From Pseudomonas yamanorum (GTDB taxonomy: Bacteria > Pseudomonadota > Gammaproteobacteria > Pseudomonadales > Pseudomonadaceae): a stretch of DNA of 64,000 nucleotides. How positions within the stretch are numbered: position 1 is the first letter of the stretch; each line of letters begins with the position of its first letter. The notes beneath the pieces were generated by a model. The model saw only the letters and a program-made list of their open reading frames with translations. It made no database searches and was not told where the DNA came from. The stretch is from the NCBI RefSeq assembly GCF_013386765.1, contig NZ_JACARE010000024.1, forward strand, positions 63,294 to 127,293, given 5' to 3'. A program made the translations under genes and the position numbers. Of the stretch, positions 8,222 through 16,884 are shown in pieces.

Positions 8222-8764
8222 CTAAGGGTTTCGCGCCAGGTGCTCGGCCGGCAACACACGCTTGGCGCTCAGGTAGGCATTTTGCCAATAAGCCTTGGAC
8301 AGCGTGTCCAGCTTCACCGTACCGCCGGTTTGCGGCGCATGCACAAAGCGCCCTTCTCCCACGTAGATCCCGGCATGGCTGACCTGGGAGCCGCCACCGG
8401 TGGCGAAGAAGATCAGGTCACCGGTTTGCAGGTTGTTTTCGCTCACGTCCTGGGCGCGCATCACGATCAGCTCGCGGGTGGTGCGCGGCAGGGAGATGCC
8501 GGCTGCATCACGGTAAACAAAACCGATCAGGCCGCTGCAATCAAACCCCGAGTCCGGCGTATTGCCGCCCCAGCGATAAGGCGTGCCCACCAGGCCCAGC
8601 GCACGAAAGAGCACGTCTTCGGCTGCCGGCGAGAAACTTTGGGTGGCGTAGGTGTTGAACACCGGCTTGGGCTTGACGGCCACGGGAGCAGGCGGAGGAC
8701 GACTTGCGCAGGCGCTGAGCAGCGCGGCGCAAACGAGAAGAATTAGGCGGGCCGAGGTCGACAT
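8222..8764 (-). CDS. NlpC/P60 family lipoprotein endopeptidase
   Basis: This is a cell-wall peptidase of the NlpC/P60 cysteine-protease family, expected to cleave D-Glu-gamma-diaminopimelate bonds in peptidoglycan stem peptides. The lipobox is LLSACAS, so it is a lipoprotein. Catalytic motifs are GFDCSGLIGFVYR with the nucleophilic cysteine, and SHAGIYVGEGRFVHAP with the histidine. The length is 180 residues. A second NlpC/P60 lipoprotein, more distantly similar, lies about 145 bp upstream on the same strand. The pair looks like an ancient tandem duplication. The exact bond cleaved is inferred. Confidence 0.93.
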   Translation of the reverse strand: MSTSARLILLVCAALLSACASRPPPAPVAVKPKPVFNTYATQSFSPAAEDVLFRALGLVGTPYRWGGNTPDSGFDCSGLIGFVYRDAAGISLPRTTRELIVMRAQDVSENNLQTGDLIFFATGGGSQVSHAGIYVGEGRFVHAPQTGGTVKLDTLSKAYWQNAYLSAKRVLPAEHLARNP

Positions 8765-8908
8765 GGGCAGAACAATCCTGATCTGGATGCGGCTTTCGCT
8801 GCCGAACGTTGAAAAACAGAACGCGCAAGCAAAGCTCGCGCGATCGATTTACAACAATGTCCAGGGATTCTAGCGCTTACACGTCAAACTTCAAGTATCA
8901 CTTTAACT

Positions 8909-9544
8909 TTACTTGCTGGCGGTAACGGTAGTCGGGGCCATCGCCAGGGCGCGCTTGGCTTCGATGAAGGTTTTGCTCCAGTAGCTGTCACCCAGGTTGT
9001 CGACTCGCACACCACCGCTGCGGCGGCTGCTGGAGTGGATAAACTGGTTGTCGCCCAGGTAGATACCGGCGTGACTGACACGACCACGGCCAGCCGTACT
9101 GAAGAAAAGCAGATCACCGGGCTTGAGGTTGTTCCGTGCGACCAACGGTGCATTAACGTTGATCATTTCGCGGGTGGAGCGCGGCAGGTTCATGCCGGCC
9201 TCCTCACGGAACAGGTAGCCGATGAAACCGCTGCAGTCGAAACCGGCTTCAGAGGTACCGCCGAAACGGTAACGGGTACCGATCAGGGACATGCCGCGTT
9301 CGAGAATGCTGTCGGCCAGAACTGGAAGCTGGTAAGGCTTGGCGCCGGCGAAATCGGCGAGTTCTTTTTCAGTTGCGATCTCTTCCTGATAAACAGTGGA
9401 AGACTGCGATGCAACGAATTTTGCCTGGGACTGTTGTGCCGGTTTTTGCTGCTCAGCCACGTTTTGAGTGTGGGTGGCGCAACCAAACAACAGGGTAACG
9501 AGTGCGAGAGGCACGAGGGGTGCGAAGCGATTTAGCATGGGCAC
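8909..9544 (-). CDS. NlpC/P60 family lipoprotein endopeptidase
   Basis: This is a second peptidoglycan endopeptidase of the NlpC/P60 family. The signal ends in the lipobox TLLFGCAT. A low-complexity Gln/Lys/Ser linker follows (about residues 30-70), and then the catalytic domain with GFDCSGFIGYLFR (cysteine) and SHAGIYLGDNQFIHS (histidine). The 211 residues make it longer than its neighbour because of the linker. The start could be the first or the third codon (MPM), as no strong Shine-Dalgarno decides. It probably works with the gene at 8222-8764 in wall turnover. Confidence 0.92.
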   Translation of the reverse strand: MPMLNRFAPLVPLALVTLLFGCATHTQNVAEQQKPAQQSQAKFVASQSSTVYQEEIATEKELADFAGAKPYQLPVLADSILERGMSLIGTRYRFGGTSEAGFDCSGFIGYLFREEAGMNLPRSTREMINVNAPLVARNNLKPGDLLFFSTAGRGRVSHAGIYLGDNQFIHSSSRRSGGVRVDNLGDSYWSKTFIEAKRALAMAPTTVTASK

Positions 9545-9751
9545 GACCGTGGCTGATGTGTAAAGAAGCCGAGACTATGCCTTCTATCACATCGATTTGC
9601 AAATTCAATCGTGATCTATGTGACTTCTTGTTTGGACTATGACATCTAAGCCCTTAACACCCTATACAAGCCATTTGCGTGGCCAAAACGGCCCAAACGC
9701 AGGTTTTCTGGCGCCTGGAATTTGCCGAAAGCCCCGATTTTGAAGGGCTGG

Positions 9752-10456
9752 CTACCAGCCGAGGGTTTCTTTAAGGAAGGGAATGGTCAGCTTGCGCTGG
9801 GCCTGCAAGGAGGCCTGGTCGAGCTGTTCGAGCAAGTCGAACAGTGCGCTCATGCTACGGGTGCCACGGGTGAGAATAAAATGCCCGACTTCGTCGGTCA
9901 GGTGCAAGCCGCGACGGGAAGCACGCAACTGCAGGGCGCGCAATTTGTCTTCGTCGGACAAAGGGCGCATCTGGAAAATCAGCGCCAGGGTCAGTCGTGA
10001 CTTGAGGTCGGCCAGCTTCACCGGCAACTCTCGGGGCGAGGTGGATGCGGCAATCAACAAACGCCGGCCGCTGTCACGCAAGCGGTTGAACAGGTGGAAC
10101 AGCGCCTCTTCCCAATCCGCCCGCCCCGCTACCGCCTGCAAATCGTCCAGGCAGACCAGTTCGTATTGTTCAAGGTTGTCGAGGATCTCGATACCGCGGT
10201 CCAGCAGCTCCGCCAACGGCAGGTACACCGCCGGTTCGCCCATCTGCTCGAAACGCAGGCACGCGGCCTGCAACAAGTGGGTACGCCCCACGCCGTCCTT
10301 GCCCCAGAGATAGATCAGGCTTTCGGTCCACCCGGCGTCGGCTTCGCAGAGCCGCTCGACATAGCCGAGTGCAGCGGCATTGGCGCCTGGGTAGTAATTG
10401 ATAAAGGTGGCGTCGTCACGCAGACGCACACCTAGGGGCAGCTGAATCGGTTTCAT
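9752..10456 (-). CDS. hda: DnaA regulatory inactivator Hda
   Basis: Hda is an AAA+ protein related to DnaA that acts with the DNA-loaded sliding clamp to stimulate hydrolysis of DnaA-bound ATP and limit re-initiation of replication. The N-terminus MKPIQLPLGVRLRDDATF contains the QLPL-type clamp-binding motif. The AAA+ core has IYLWGKDGVGRTHLLQA (Walker A variant) and LVCLDDLQAV (Walker B). The length of 234 residues is normal. It is followed upstream on the same strand by the PerM-type gene, an arrangement familiar in pseudomonads. Confidence 0.95.
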   Translation of the reverse strand: MKPIQLPLGVRLRDDATFINYYPGANAAALGYVERLCEADAGWTESLIYLWGKDGVGRTHLLQAACLRFEQMGEPAVYLPLAELLDRGIEILDNLEQYELVCLDDLQAVAGRADWEEALFHLFNRLRDSGRRLLIAASTSPRELPVKLADLKSRLTLALIFQMRPLSDEDKLRALQLRASRRGLHLTDEVGHFILTRGTRSMSALFDLLEQLDQASLQAQRKLTIPFLKETLGW

Positions 10457-10636
10457 GCTGACTGAACGGTTCCAATCGAACCGTTAGTGGCCTCTGTGTA
10501 AAGTTTGCAAAGTTTATACCCGTGACGCCGGGCGCACAATGCAGCAGACCACAAGCAAAATCAAAGGTTTGCGTTAACTTGTTGGATTTGGTGAAGATTG
10601 TTTGACGCATCGGCAAAACGCCAGAGCCGTTAAATG

Positions 10637-10663
10637 ACAAACCCGGCCTTGAGCCGGGTTTGT
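10637..10663 (-). terminator. Hairpin after the PerM-type gene
   Basis: ACAAACCCGGC and its exact complement flank a five-base loop just downstream of the stop at 10674. This is an 11-bp stem ending in a T-containing arm. It most likely terminates the gene at 10674-11747. Confidence 0.75.
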
Positions 10664-10673
10664 GATGCTGCGG

Positions 10674-11747
10674 TTATAACTCCGGTTCGTCTGTTCCGGC
10701 GTACATGTCCGAATCCTTGTACAAGTCGTGCACATGGCGCACCAGCACCATGATCACGGCCGCCACCGGCAGCGCCAGCAGGATGCCGGTAAAGCCGAAC
10801 AGCTCGCCGCCCGCCAGGATCGCGAAGATCACCGCCACCGGGTGCAGGCCGATCCGGTCGCCCACCAGCAACGGCGTCAGCACCATGCCTTCCAGGGCCT
10901 GGCCAACCATGAACACCGCGACAATCCCGAGCATCGGGTACAGGTCGCCGTGGAACTGGAACAACCCAGCCACCAGTGCCGCACCAATCCCGATCACGAA
11001 GCCCATGTACGGCACGATGGCCGCCAGGCCGGCGATCAGGCCGATCAACAGACCCAGCTCCAGGCCGATAGCCATCAGCCCCGCCGCGTAGATAATCCCC
11101 AACGCCAGCATCACCAGCAACTGGCCACGGACGAACGCGCCGAGCACCTCATGACACTCCCCGGCCAGGGAAACCACACGCTCTTCGCGGTCGCGCGGCA
11201 GCAGGCTGCGGATTTTGGCCATCATGATGTCCCAGTCCCGCAGCAGGTAGAACGCCACCACCGGGATCAACACCAGGTTGGTCAGCCAGCCGATCAGCGC
11301 CAGGCTCGACGCCGTCGCCTGGCTCAGCACTACACCGACGATGTCAGTGGTCTGGCCCATATGCTCGCTGATGGCCGCTTTGACCTTGTCGAACTTCCAG
11401 AAGCCGTCTGCCAGCCCCAACTTGGCCTGCGCCCACGGCATGGCCGTGTGTTGCAGCCAGTCGAGCATCTGCGGCGCCAGTTCATAGAGCTTGAACAATT
11501 GCTTGGCCAGCATCGGCACCAGCACCAGCACCAACGCCGTGATGATCAACGTGAACAAGGCAAACACCGCCACCACGCCCCAGGTACGTGACAGGCCGAG
11601 CTTTTCCAGGCGATCCACCACGGGATCGAATAGATAGGCCAGCAGTAACGCAACCAGGAACGGCGTCAGGATCGAATGCAGCAGGAACACAAAAACGCAC
11701 AGCAGGACAATCCCGCCAATCCACACCCAACGACGCGTATCCGCCAT
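10674..11747 (-). CDS. AI-2E family (PerM-type) membrane protein
   Basis: This is a polytopic inner-membrane protein of the AI-2E/PerM family with about seven or eight hydrophobic segments. Examples are WVWIGGIVLLCVFVFLLHS at the N-terminus and LVMLALGIIYAAGLMAIG about two thirds along. The conserved VAFYLLRDWD and GFVIGIGAALVAG motifs typical of the family are visible. The length of 357 residues is usual. Family members have been linked to autoinducer-2 export or sodium/proton antiport, and neither role can be assigned here. It lies between hda and the DUF2066 gene on the same strand. Confidence 0.88.
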   Translation of the reverse strand: MADTRRWVWIGGIVLLCVFVFLLHSILTPFLVALLLAYLFDPVVDRLEKLGLSRTWGVVAVFALFTLIITALVLVLVPMLAKQLFKLYELAPQMLDWLQHTAMPWAQAKLGLADGFWKFDKVKAAISEHMGQTTDIVGVVLSQATASSLALIGWLTNLVLIPVVAFYLLRDWDIMMAKIRSLLPRDREERVVSLAGECHEVLGAFVRGQLLVMLALGIIYAAGLMAIGLELGLLIGLIAGLAAIVPYMGFVIGIGAALVAGLFQFHGDLYPMLGIVAVFMVGQALEGMVLTPLLVGDRIGLHPVAVIFAILAGGELFGFTGILLALPVAAVIMVLVRHVHDLYKDSDMYAGTDEPEL

Positions 11748-11800
11748 ATACCACTCCGTCTGTTATTTGCTTCCTGCTTCTATATAAGGAGGAAGAACGC

Positions 11801-12841
11801 TTACCAATGAAAACGTAACTGCGGCGTCGGCTCGACCGGCGCCGGTTGTGCACCTTCCACCACCGGCTGCGGAGCCGGCGCTTCACCTGCCGGGACTTCC
11901 TGCAACTTGGCCAGGCTCAACTGGGTACGCAACTGCTCGGCGCTGCCATTCACGCGATAGACAATGCGAGTACCGTCCACGCGTACCGGCTGGGCGCCAA
12001 ACGGCTCCAGCAGATGACCGAGGGCGGCGTAATGCTCCAGGTTCATGCCCTGCACTTCCAGCAACTGATCGCTGGTGGCAGCGCCGGCCTTGACCGCAAA
12101 GCGCGGCGCAAGGCGTTCGCTCACGGCCAGCAGCACGGCGTCGGCCAATGTGCCGGTGTCTGTGCCGGTGGCGGTGCCCTGCTCGCTTTTATCCCCCAGC
12201 CACAGGCGCCATTTCGCCGACCACTGGCCGCCGTCTTCGCGGGCGTGCACCGCCAGCAAGGCATCGGCGCCATAACGTTCGGAGGCGGCACGCAGCGGCG
12301 TGGCGTCGGGGCTTTCGAGATTCGGCGCGGTGGCGACGATTTGCTCGTCCAGGTCACCCAACGGCAGGCGCAACGGCAAGCCACGGTGCTGGGCCGCGCG
12401 GCGCAGCGGTTGGGCGACGGCTTGGCCATCGCCAATCAGGCTGCTGCCTTCGACGGAATCGTTCAGCCACCAACCGAGGATCGACGGCCGATTGCTGCCC
12501 CACAGCGCCAGGCCCGCGCCACGCAAGGCGCGATCAGTGCTCACGGGATCGAAATCCACCTGCAGGCTTTCCGGCGGGCCGGCGTCGTAGCCGTATTGGC
12601 TGATGATCTGCTGCGGGTCCTTGCGGATCGCCGCCAGGGCTGGGCCATCGGCGGCCTTTGCGTCGCCGGTCAGGCGGATCACCAGGGTTTGCAGGGCACG
12701 CTGGGTCGCCTGGTCACGCTCCTGAGGAGACTGACTGCTGACCGGTTCCAGCACTTGATAGAGGCCATTGAGGGTTTCGGCATGACTCGCCAGGCTGACC
12801 AACGACAAACAGCCCACAAAAAAATATTTACTCAGACCCAT
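11801..12841 (-). CDS. DUF2066 family exported protein
   Basis: This is a 346-residue exported protein. Its N-terminal signal is FFVGCLSLVSLASHAETL, with cleavage likely after SHA. The region around residues 20-130 (LYQVLEPVSSQSPQERDQ, then ALQTLVIRLTGD) fits DUF2066, a domain common next to purMN in gammaproteobacteria. The C-terminus is rich in Pro, Glu and Ala. No enzymatic motif is visible and no function is known to me. It is divergent from purM across a 360-bp gap, and its expression may be linked to the downstream PerM-type gene, 53 bp away. Confidence 0.8.
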   Translation of the reverse strand: MGLSKYFFVGCLSLVSLASHAETLNGLYQVLEPVSSQSPQERDQATQRALQTLVIRLTGDAKAADGPALAAIRKDPQQIISQYGYDAGPPESLQVDFDPVSTDRALRGAGLALWGSNRPSILGWWLNDSVEGSSLIGDGQAVAQPLRRAAQHRGLPLRLPLGDLDEQIVATAPNLESPDATPLRAASERYGADALLAVHAREDGGQWSAKWRLWLGDKSEQGTATGTDTGTLADAVLLAVSERLAPRFAVKAGAATSDQLLEVQGMNLEHYAALGHLLEPFGAQPVRVDGTRIVYRVNGSAEQLRTQLSLAKLQEVPAGEAPAPQPVVEGAQPAPVEPTPQLRFHW

Positions 12842-13201
12842 GAAAGAAGATTCCCGAACGGCAAAATAAGCGGTTGGAACAGACCGCGTGAACAGTGTTT
12901 AGCAAGGCTGTGACCACAGCGACCGGCAAAACATTCACAGGGCCTCGGCAAGTTTTTGTACTGTCATAACGATAGCGAGTTAAAGGCTATACCTTAATAC
13001 GGCCCGTGACCGACTCGATTAGCGATTTTTTTAACAGCTATTGCCCCTGCCCGTCGGCCCGAGGATGGCCGCTGCCCCTCAAGCCTGATAAAATCGCGCG
13101 CCTTCGCAGACCGTCAATGGCAGGCCATGCTGAAACTTCAGGTTTCGGTATACCCGCCGCATTCGGTCGTTACCCAGAAATCCCCCCTAAAGGCCTGGAT
13201 C
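12842..13201. other. Divergent intergenic region between DUF2066 gene and purM
   Basis: This 360-bp gap must hold the two divergent promoters. I see an AT-richer stretch around 12955-13035. I find no convincing PUR-box palindrome, no hairpin followed by a T-run, and no small ORF with a ribosome-binding site. Confidence 0.5.
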
Positions 13202-14260
13202 ATGAGCAAGCAACCCTCCCTGAGCTACAAGGACGCCGGTGTAGACATCGACGCCGGTGAAGCATTGGTCGAACGCATCAAGAGCGTCGCCAAGCGCACT
13301 GCGCGCCCCGAAGTCATGGGCGGCCTGGGCGGTTTTGGCGCCCTCTGCGAGATCCCGGCCGGCTACAAGCAGCCTGTACTGGTCTCCGGCACCGACGGTG
13401 TGGGCACCAAGCTGCGCCTGGCACTGAACCTGAACAAGCACGACAGCATCGGCATCGACCTGGTTGCCATGTGCGTGAACGACCTGGTGGTGTGCGGCGC
13501 CGAGCCGCTGTTCTTCCTTGACTACTACGCCACCGGCAAGCTCAACGTCGAGACCGCGACCCAAGTGGTTACCGGCATCGGCGCCGGCTGCGAATTGTCC
13601 GGCTGCTCCCTGGTCGGCGGCGAAACCGCTGAAATGCCAGGCATGTACGAAGGCGAAGACTACGACCTGGCCGGTTTCTGCGTCGGCGTTGTAGAGAAAT
13701 CCGAAATCATCGACGGCTCCAAAGTCGCTGCCGGTGACGCCCTGCTGGCCCTGCCATCGTCCGGCCCGCACTCCAACGGCTACTCGCTGATCCGCAAGAT
13801 CATCGAAGTGTCCGGCGCCGACATCGAAACCATCCAGCTCGACGGCAAGCCTCTGACCGACCTGCTGATGGCCCCGACCCGCATCTACGTGAAGCCGTTG
13901 CTCAAGCTGATCAAGGACACCGGCGCGGTCAAGGCCATGGCCCACATCACCGGTGGCGGCCTGCTGGACAACATCCCGCGCGTTCTGCCAAAAGGCGCCC
14001 AGGCCATCGTCGACGTGGCCAGCTGGCAGCGCCCTGCGGTATTCGACTGGCTGCAAGAGAAAGGCAACGTCAACGAAACCGAGATGCACCGCGTGCTGAA
14101 CTGCGGCGTGGGCATGGTGATCTGCGTGGCTCAAGAGCACGTTGAAACCGCGCTGAACGTACTGCGTGAAGCCGGCGAGCAGCCTTGGGTCATCGGCCAG
14201 ATCGCCACCGCTCCTGAAGGTGCGGCTCAGGTTGAACTGAAGAACCTTAAGGCGCACTGA
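13202..14260 (+). CDS. purM: Phosphoribosylformylglycinamidine cyclo-ligase (AIR synthetase) PurM
   Basis: PurM catalyses the fifth step of purine synthesis, ATP-dependent ring closure of FGAM to AIR. Motifs are LSYKDAGVDIDAG at the N-terminus, PVLVSGTDGVGTKLRLA near residue 60, LVGGETAEMPGMY near residue 140 and AHITGGGLLDNIPRVLP near residue 245. I chose the ATG at 13202 (MSKQPSL) because it gives the usual 352 residues. An in-frame start at 13127 would add 25 non-conserved residues. The stop shares its A with the purN start, so the two genes are translationally coupled. Confidence 0.98.
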   Translation: MSKQPSLSYKDAGVDIDAGEALVERIKSVAKRTARPEVMGGLGGFGALCEIPAGYKQPVLVSGTDGVGTKLRLALNLNKHDSIGIDLVAMCVNDLVVCGAEPLFFLDYYATGKLNVETATQVVTGIGAGCELSGCSLVGGETAEMPGMYEGEDYDLAGFCVGVVEKSEIIDGSKVAAGDALLALPSSGPHSNGYSLIRKIIEVSGADIETIQLDGKPLTDLLMAPTRIYVKPLLKLIKDTGAVKAMAHITGGGLLDNIPRVLPKGAQAIVDVASWQRPAVFDWLQEKGNVNETEMHRVLNCGVGMVICVAQEHVETALNVLREAGEQPWVIGQIATAPEGAAQVELKNLKAH

Positions 14261-14910
14261 TGCCTGCAACCTGTGATGTCGTGGTGCTGCTCTCCGGCAC
14301 CGGCAGTAACTTGCAGGCCCTGATCGACAGCACGCGCGCCGGCGACAGCCCGGTGCGCATCGCTGCGGTGATCTCCAACCGCAGCGACGCCTACGGCCTG
14401 CAACGCGCCAGGGACGCAGGTATCGACACCCGCTCCCTGGATCACAAGGCTTTCGAAGGCCGCGAGGCCTTCGACAGCGCCTTGATCGAACTGATCGACG
14501 CCTTCAATCCCAAACTCGTGGTACTGGCCGGCTTCATGCGCATTCTCAGCGCTGACTTCGTACGCCACTACAACGGGCGCCTGCTGAATATCCACCCGTC
14601 CCTGCTGCCAAAATACAAAGGGTTACACACCCACCAGCGTGCCCTGGAGGCCGGCGACACCGAGCACGGCTGCAGCGTGCACTTTGTTACCGAGGAACTC
14701 GATGGCGGGCCTCTGGTCGTACAGGCAGTAGTTCCGGTAGAGTCTGCGGACTCTGCGCAGACGCTTGCGCAACGGGTTCACACCCAGGAACACAGGATTT
14801 ACCCGCTGGCTGTTCGCTGGTTCGCTGAGGGGCGGTTGATTCTTGGCGACCACGGTGCATTATTGGACGGTCAGTTACTTGCGGCCAGCGGCCACTTGAT
14901 TCGAATCTAG
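14260..14910 (+). CDS. purN: Phosphoribosylglycinamide formyltransferase PurN
   Basis: PurN transfers a formyl group from 10-formyl-tetrahydrofolate to GAR in the third step of purine synthesis. Family motifs are VVLLSGTGSNLQALID at the N-terminus, LVVLAGFMRILS near residue 90, LLNIHPSLLPKYKGLHTH near residue 108 (containing the catalytic NIHPSLLP), and the later CSVHFVTEELDGG. The length of 216 residues is normal. It overlaps purM by one base and is followed 8 nt later by a DUF3108 gene, forming a three-gene unit. Confidence 0.98.
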   Translation: MPATCDVVVLLSGTGSNLQALIDSTRAGDSPVRIAAVISNRSDAYGLQRARDAGIDTRSLDHKAFEGREAFDSALIELIDAFNPKLVVLAGFMRILSADFVRHYNGRLLNIHPSLLPKYKGLHTHQRALEAGDTEHGCSVHFVTEELDGGPLVVQAVVPVESADSAQTLAQRVHTQEHRIYPLAVRWFAEGRLILGDHGALLDGQLLAASGHLIRI

Positions 14911-14918
14911 GAGACTTT

Positions 14919-15632
14919 ATGCGTCGCGCCCTGCTCTTCGCTTTTGCGCTGTTCGCCTTGCCTGCCGTGCAAGCGGCAGACCTTCACCCTTTCTCCGCCA
15001 GCTACACCGCCGACTGGAAACAGTTGCCCATGAGTGGTTCGGCAGAACGCAGCCTGACCAAGAATGACAACGGCACCTGGACCTTGAATTTCAAGGCTTC
15101 CATGATGATCGCCAGCCTGACCGAAACCAGCGTGATCCGCTTCGACAAGGACGCCCTGCAGCCGCAGAGCTACACCTTCGAACGCGGAGGCCTGGGCAAG
15201 GCGAAGAAGATCAACCTGGACTTCGACCGCACGGCCAACAAGGTCACCGGCTTCGAAAACAAGGACCCGGTCAATGTCGCCCTTGAAAGCGGCATGATGG
15301 ACAAATCGACCTACCAGCTTGCCCTGCAGCGCGATGTCGCAGCCGGCAAGAAAAGCATGAGCTACCGCGTGGTCGAGGGTACTGATACCGATACCTACGA
15401 CTTCCGCGTGATTGGCCCGGAAAAGGTCCAGACCAAAGCCGGCTCAATCGATGCGATCAAGGTCGAGCGCGTGCGTGACCCGACGCAAAGCAAGCGCATT
15501 ACCCAAATGTGGTTTGCCAAGGACTGGGGCGGCATCCTGGTTGCCCTGCGTCAGGTCGAGACCGACGGCAAGGAATACAACATCATGCTGCAAGACGGTA
15601 CCGTTGACGGCAAGGCTGTCAAAGGCAGCTGA
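14919..15632 (+). CDS. DUF3108 family periplasmic protein
   Basis: This is a 237-residue exported protein with signal LLFAFALFALPAVQAADL and cleavage after QAA. The body matches the DUF3108 pattern: PFSASYTADWKQLPMSGSAERSL, followed by beta-rich repeats with Gly and charged residues such as QSYTFERGGLGKAKKINLDFD. No catalytic residues are recognisable and the function is unknown to me. It has a good GGAG site 9 nt after purN and is closed by a terminator at 15651, so it is probably cotranscribed with purMN. Confidence 0.85.
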   Translation: MRRALLFAFALFALPAVQAADLHPFSASYTADWKQLPMSGSAERSLTKNDNGTWTLNFKASMMIASLTETSVIRFDKDALQPQSYTFERGGLGKAKKINLDFDRTANKVTGFENKDPVNVALESGMMDKSTYQLALQRDVAAGKKSMSYRVVEGTDTDTYDFRVIGPEKVQTKAGSIDAIKVERVRDPTQSKRITQMWFAKDWGGILVALRQVETDGKEYNIMLQDGTVDGKAVKGS

Positions 15633-15650
15633 TCCGCTGCGCAATGAAAG

Positions 15651-15676
15651 AGCCTCGCTATTGCGGGGCTTTTTTT
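15651..15676 (+). terminator. Intrinsic terminator of purM-purN-DUF3108
   Basis: AGCCTCGC, a four-base loop and GCGGGGCT form an 8-bp stem (one G-T pair), followed by seven T residues. This is a textbook Rho-independent terminator 18 nt after the stop. Confidence 0.93.
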
Positions 15677-15884
15677 CGCCTGCCGACTGACGCCAACATG
15701 AAACTTTTGTCATAAAACTCAGCGCCCTGCGACGCAATGTCGCGGTTTACGGGGGCTCGGTGATTGTTCCAGCTTCTGTAAAGGTGTGTTGCAAATTCTG
15801 GTTATTTACTTAGCAAGCTAACAAATCATATAACAAAGGCCTGCGACGCCTTGCCGCAGATCAACCAGAGATTGGAGCAAGCAG

Positions 15885-16073
15885 ATGACTGTAAAAGTAA
15901 CTGAACGCGACGATGAACATATGTCCCATGAAGCAGTAGCCCACGGGATTCACATCTGGGATGTACACCAGCAAGACCTGCTGGTCGGCATGTTTCACGA
16001 CGAGACCGAAGCTCATAATTATAAAAACGAGCTCGAGACCCTTGAGATGAAACGCCAGGCGCAAAGCTCCTGA
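15885..16073 (+). CDS. Small conserved hypothetical protein, 62 residues
   Basis: This is a short acidic and His-rich protein beginning MTVKVTERDDEHMSHEA, with HIWDVHQQDLLVGMFHDETE in the middle and a charged helix (YKNELETLEMKR) at the C-terminus. It has a TTGGAG ribosome-binding site 8 nt upstream and its own terminator at 16122, both of which support a real gene. No signal peptide or membrane segment is seen. I recall similar short proteins in other pseudomonads but know no function. The four histidines could bind metal, which is only a guess. Confidence 0.75.
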   Translation: MTVKVTERDDEHMSHEAVAHGIHIWDVHQQDLLVGMFHDETEAHNYKNELETLEMKRQAQSS

Positions 16074-16121
16074 AACTCTGAAATCCTTAGACACCCGGCC
16101 CCACGCAGCTGGAGTGTTTAT

Positions 16122-16158
16122 AAACACAAACCCCGCCTTTTGAGCGGGGTTTGTGTTT
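16122..16158. terminator. Bidirectional terminator, 15-bp perfect stem
   Basis: AAACACAAACCCCGC and its exact complement flank a seven-base loop, with T-runs on the plus-strand side. It lies between the convergent small gene (ends 16073) and the DUF2058 gene (ends 16314). Confidence 0.92.
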
Positions 16159-16192
16159 TTTTGGGGGGCGGGGGGATTTTTGGGGGCGCTTC

Positions 16193-16300
16193 GCGCCCCA
16201 GCGGGAGCAAGCTCCCTCGCCACAGCAAGCTCCCTCGCCACAGCAAGCCCCCTTGCCACAGCAAGTTCACTCACCACAGCAAGCTCCCTTGGCACAATGT
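16193..16300. repeat. REP unit plus short degenerate tandem array
   Basis: After one GCGGGAGCAAGCTCCCTCGCCACA unit, the segment caagctccctcgccacag and variants repeat about four more times with an 18-nt period and drifting bases (ccttgccaca, ttcactcaccaca, tcccttggcaca). This looks like tandem copying of a REP arm. It is preceded by a G-rich tract at 16162-16186. Confidence 0.85.
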
Positions 16301-16313
16301 CGTTTCTACAGCC

Positions 16314-16859
16314 TTACCACATCAGGTCATCAGGGATCTGGTAGGCGGCGTATGGATCATCCTCATCCGGCACCTGGCTTTCGGTCAGGACGTTCATCTG
16401 CACGATGCGCTCCGGCGCCCGCTCCTGGATCTTCAGCGCTGCCTCGCGCGGGATCACCTCGTAACCGCCACCGTGATGGACGATTGCCAGGGAGCCGTTG
16501 CTCAGCTTGTTACGCATCAGGGTGTTGACCGACAGGCGCTTGACCTTCTTGTCGTCCACAAAGTTGTAGTAGTCCTCGGTGGTCAGCTTGGGCAGGCGCG
16601 AGGTTTCGATCAACTGCTTGACCTGGGCAACACGGGCCTTGGCCTCGGCTTTTTCCTGCTGCTGACGGTTCAGCTCCTGGTCACGCCGGACCTTCTCGGC
16701 ATGGGCTTCAATGGCCAGGCGCGCCTGGCTGTCATCCGCTTCAGCCTGGCCTTTATGCACCAGACGCTGCTGTTTCTGTTTCTCTTTGCCGACCTGCTTG
16801 GCCTGCTTTTGATTGACCAGGCCTGCTTTGAGCAACTGGTCGCGAAGGGAAATGCTCAT
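16314..16859 (-). CDS. DUF2058 (YaiL-type) nucleoprotein-like protein
   Basis: This is a 181-residue cytoplasmic protein. The N-terminal half (about residues 1-100) is a highly charged helix rich in Lys, Gln and Glu, starting SLRDQLLKAGLVNQKQAKQ, and is likely coiled coil. The C-terminal half is globular, with EDYYNFVDDKKVKRLSVN and LAIVHHGGGYEVIPREAA. This matches DUF2058/YaiL, described as a putative nucleoprotein or polynucleotide-associated protein. The stop lies 13 nt after the REP-derived array. It follows mazG on the same strand, 25 bp away, and may share its transcript. Confidence 0.88.
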   Translation of the reverse strand: MSISLRDQLLKAGLVNQKQAKQVGKEKQKQQRLVHKGQAEADDSQARLAIEAHAEKVRRDQELNRQQQEKAEAKARVAQVKQLIETSRLPKLTTEDYYNFVDDKKVKRLSVNTLMRNKLSNGSLAIVHHGGGYEVIPREAALKIQERAPERIVQMNVLTESQVPDEDDPYAAYQIPDDLMW

Positions 16860-16884
16860 GGTGCTTACTCACTTGGGCAACGGC

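Noticed and set aside
6855..8288. 477-codon minus-strand frame opposite the sorbosone-dehydrogenase-like gene
   Set aside because: It is antisense to a gene with clear motifs and signal peptide, has no ribosome-binding site, and its protein is of shadow type.
15861..16295. Minus-strand frame with ARELAVARELA repeats
   Set aside because: The repeats are the translated REP-derived tandem array. The rest is antisense to the 62-residue gene and the terminator.
16193..16300. Possible CRISPR array
   Set aside because: The 18-nt units are contiguous, drifting and REP-like, with no unique spacers and no cas genes nearby.
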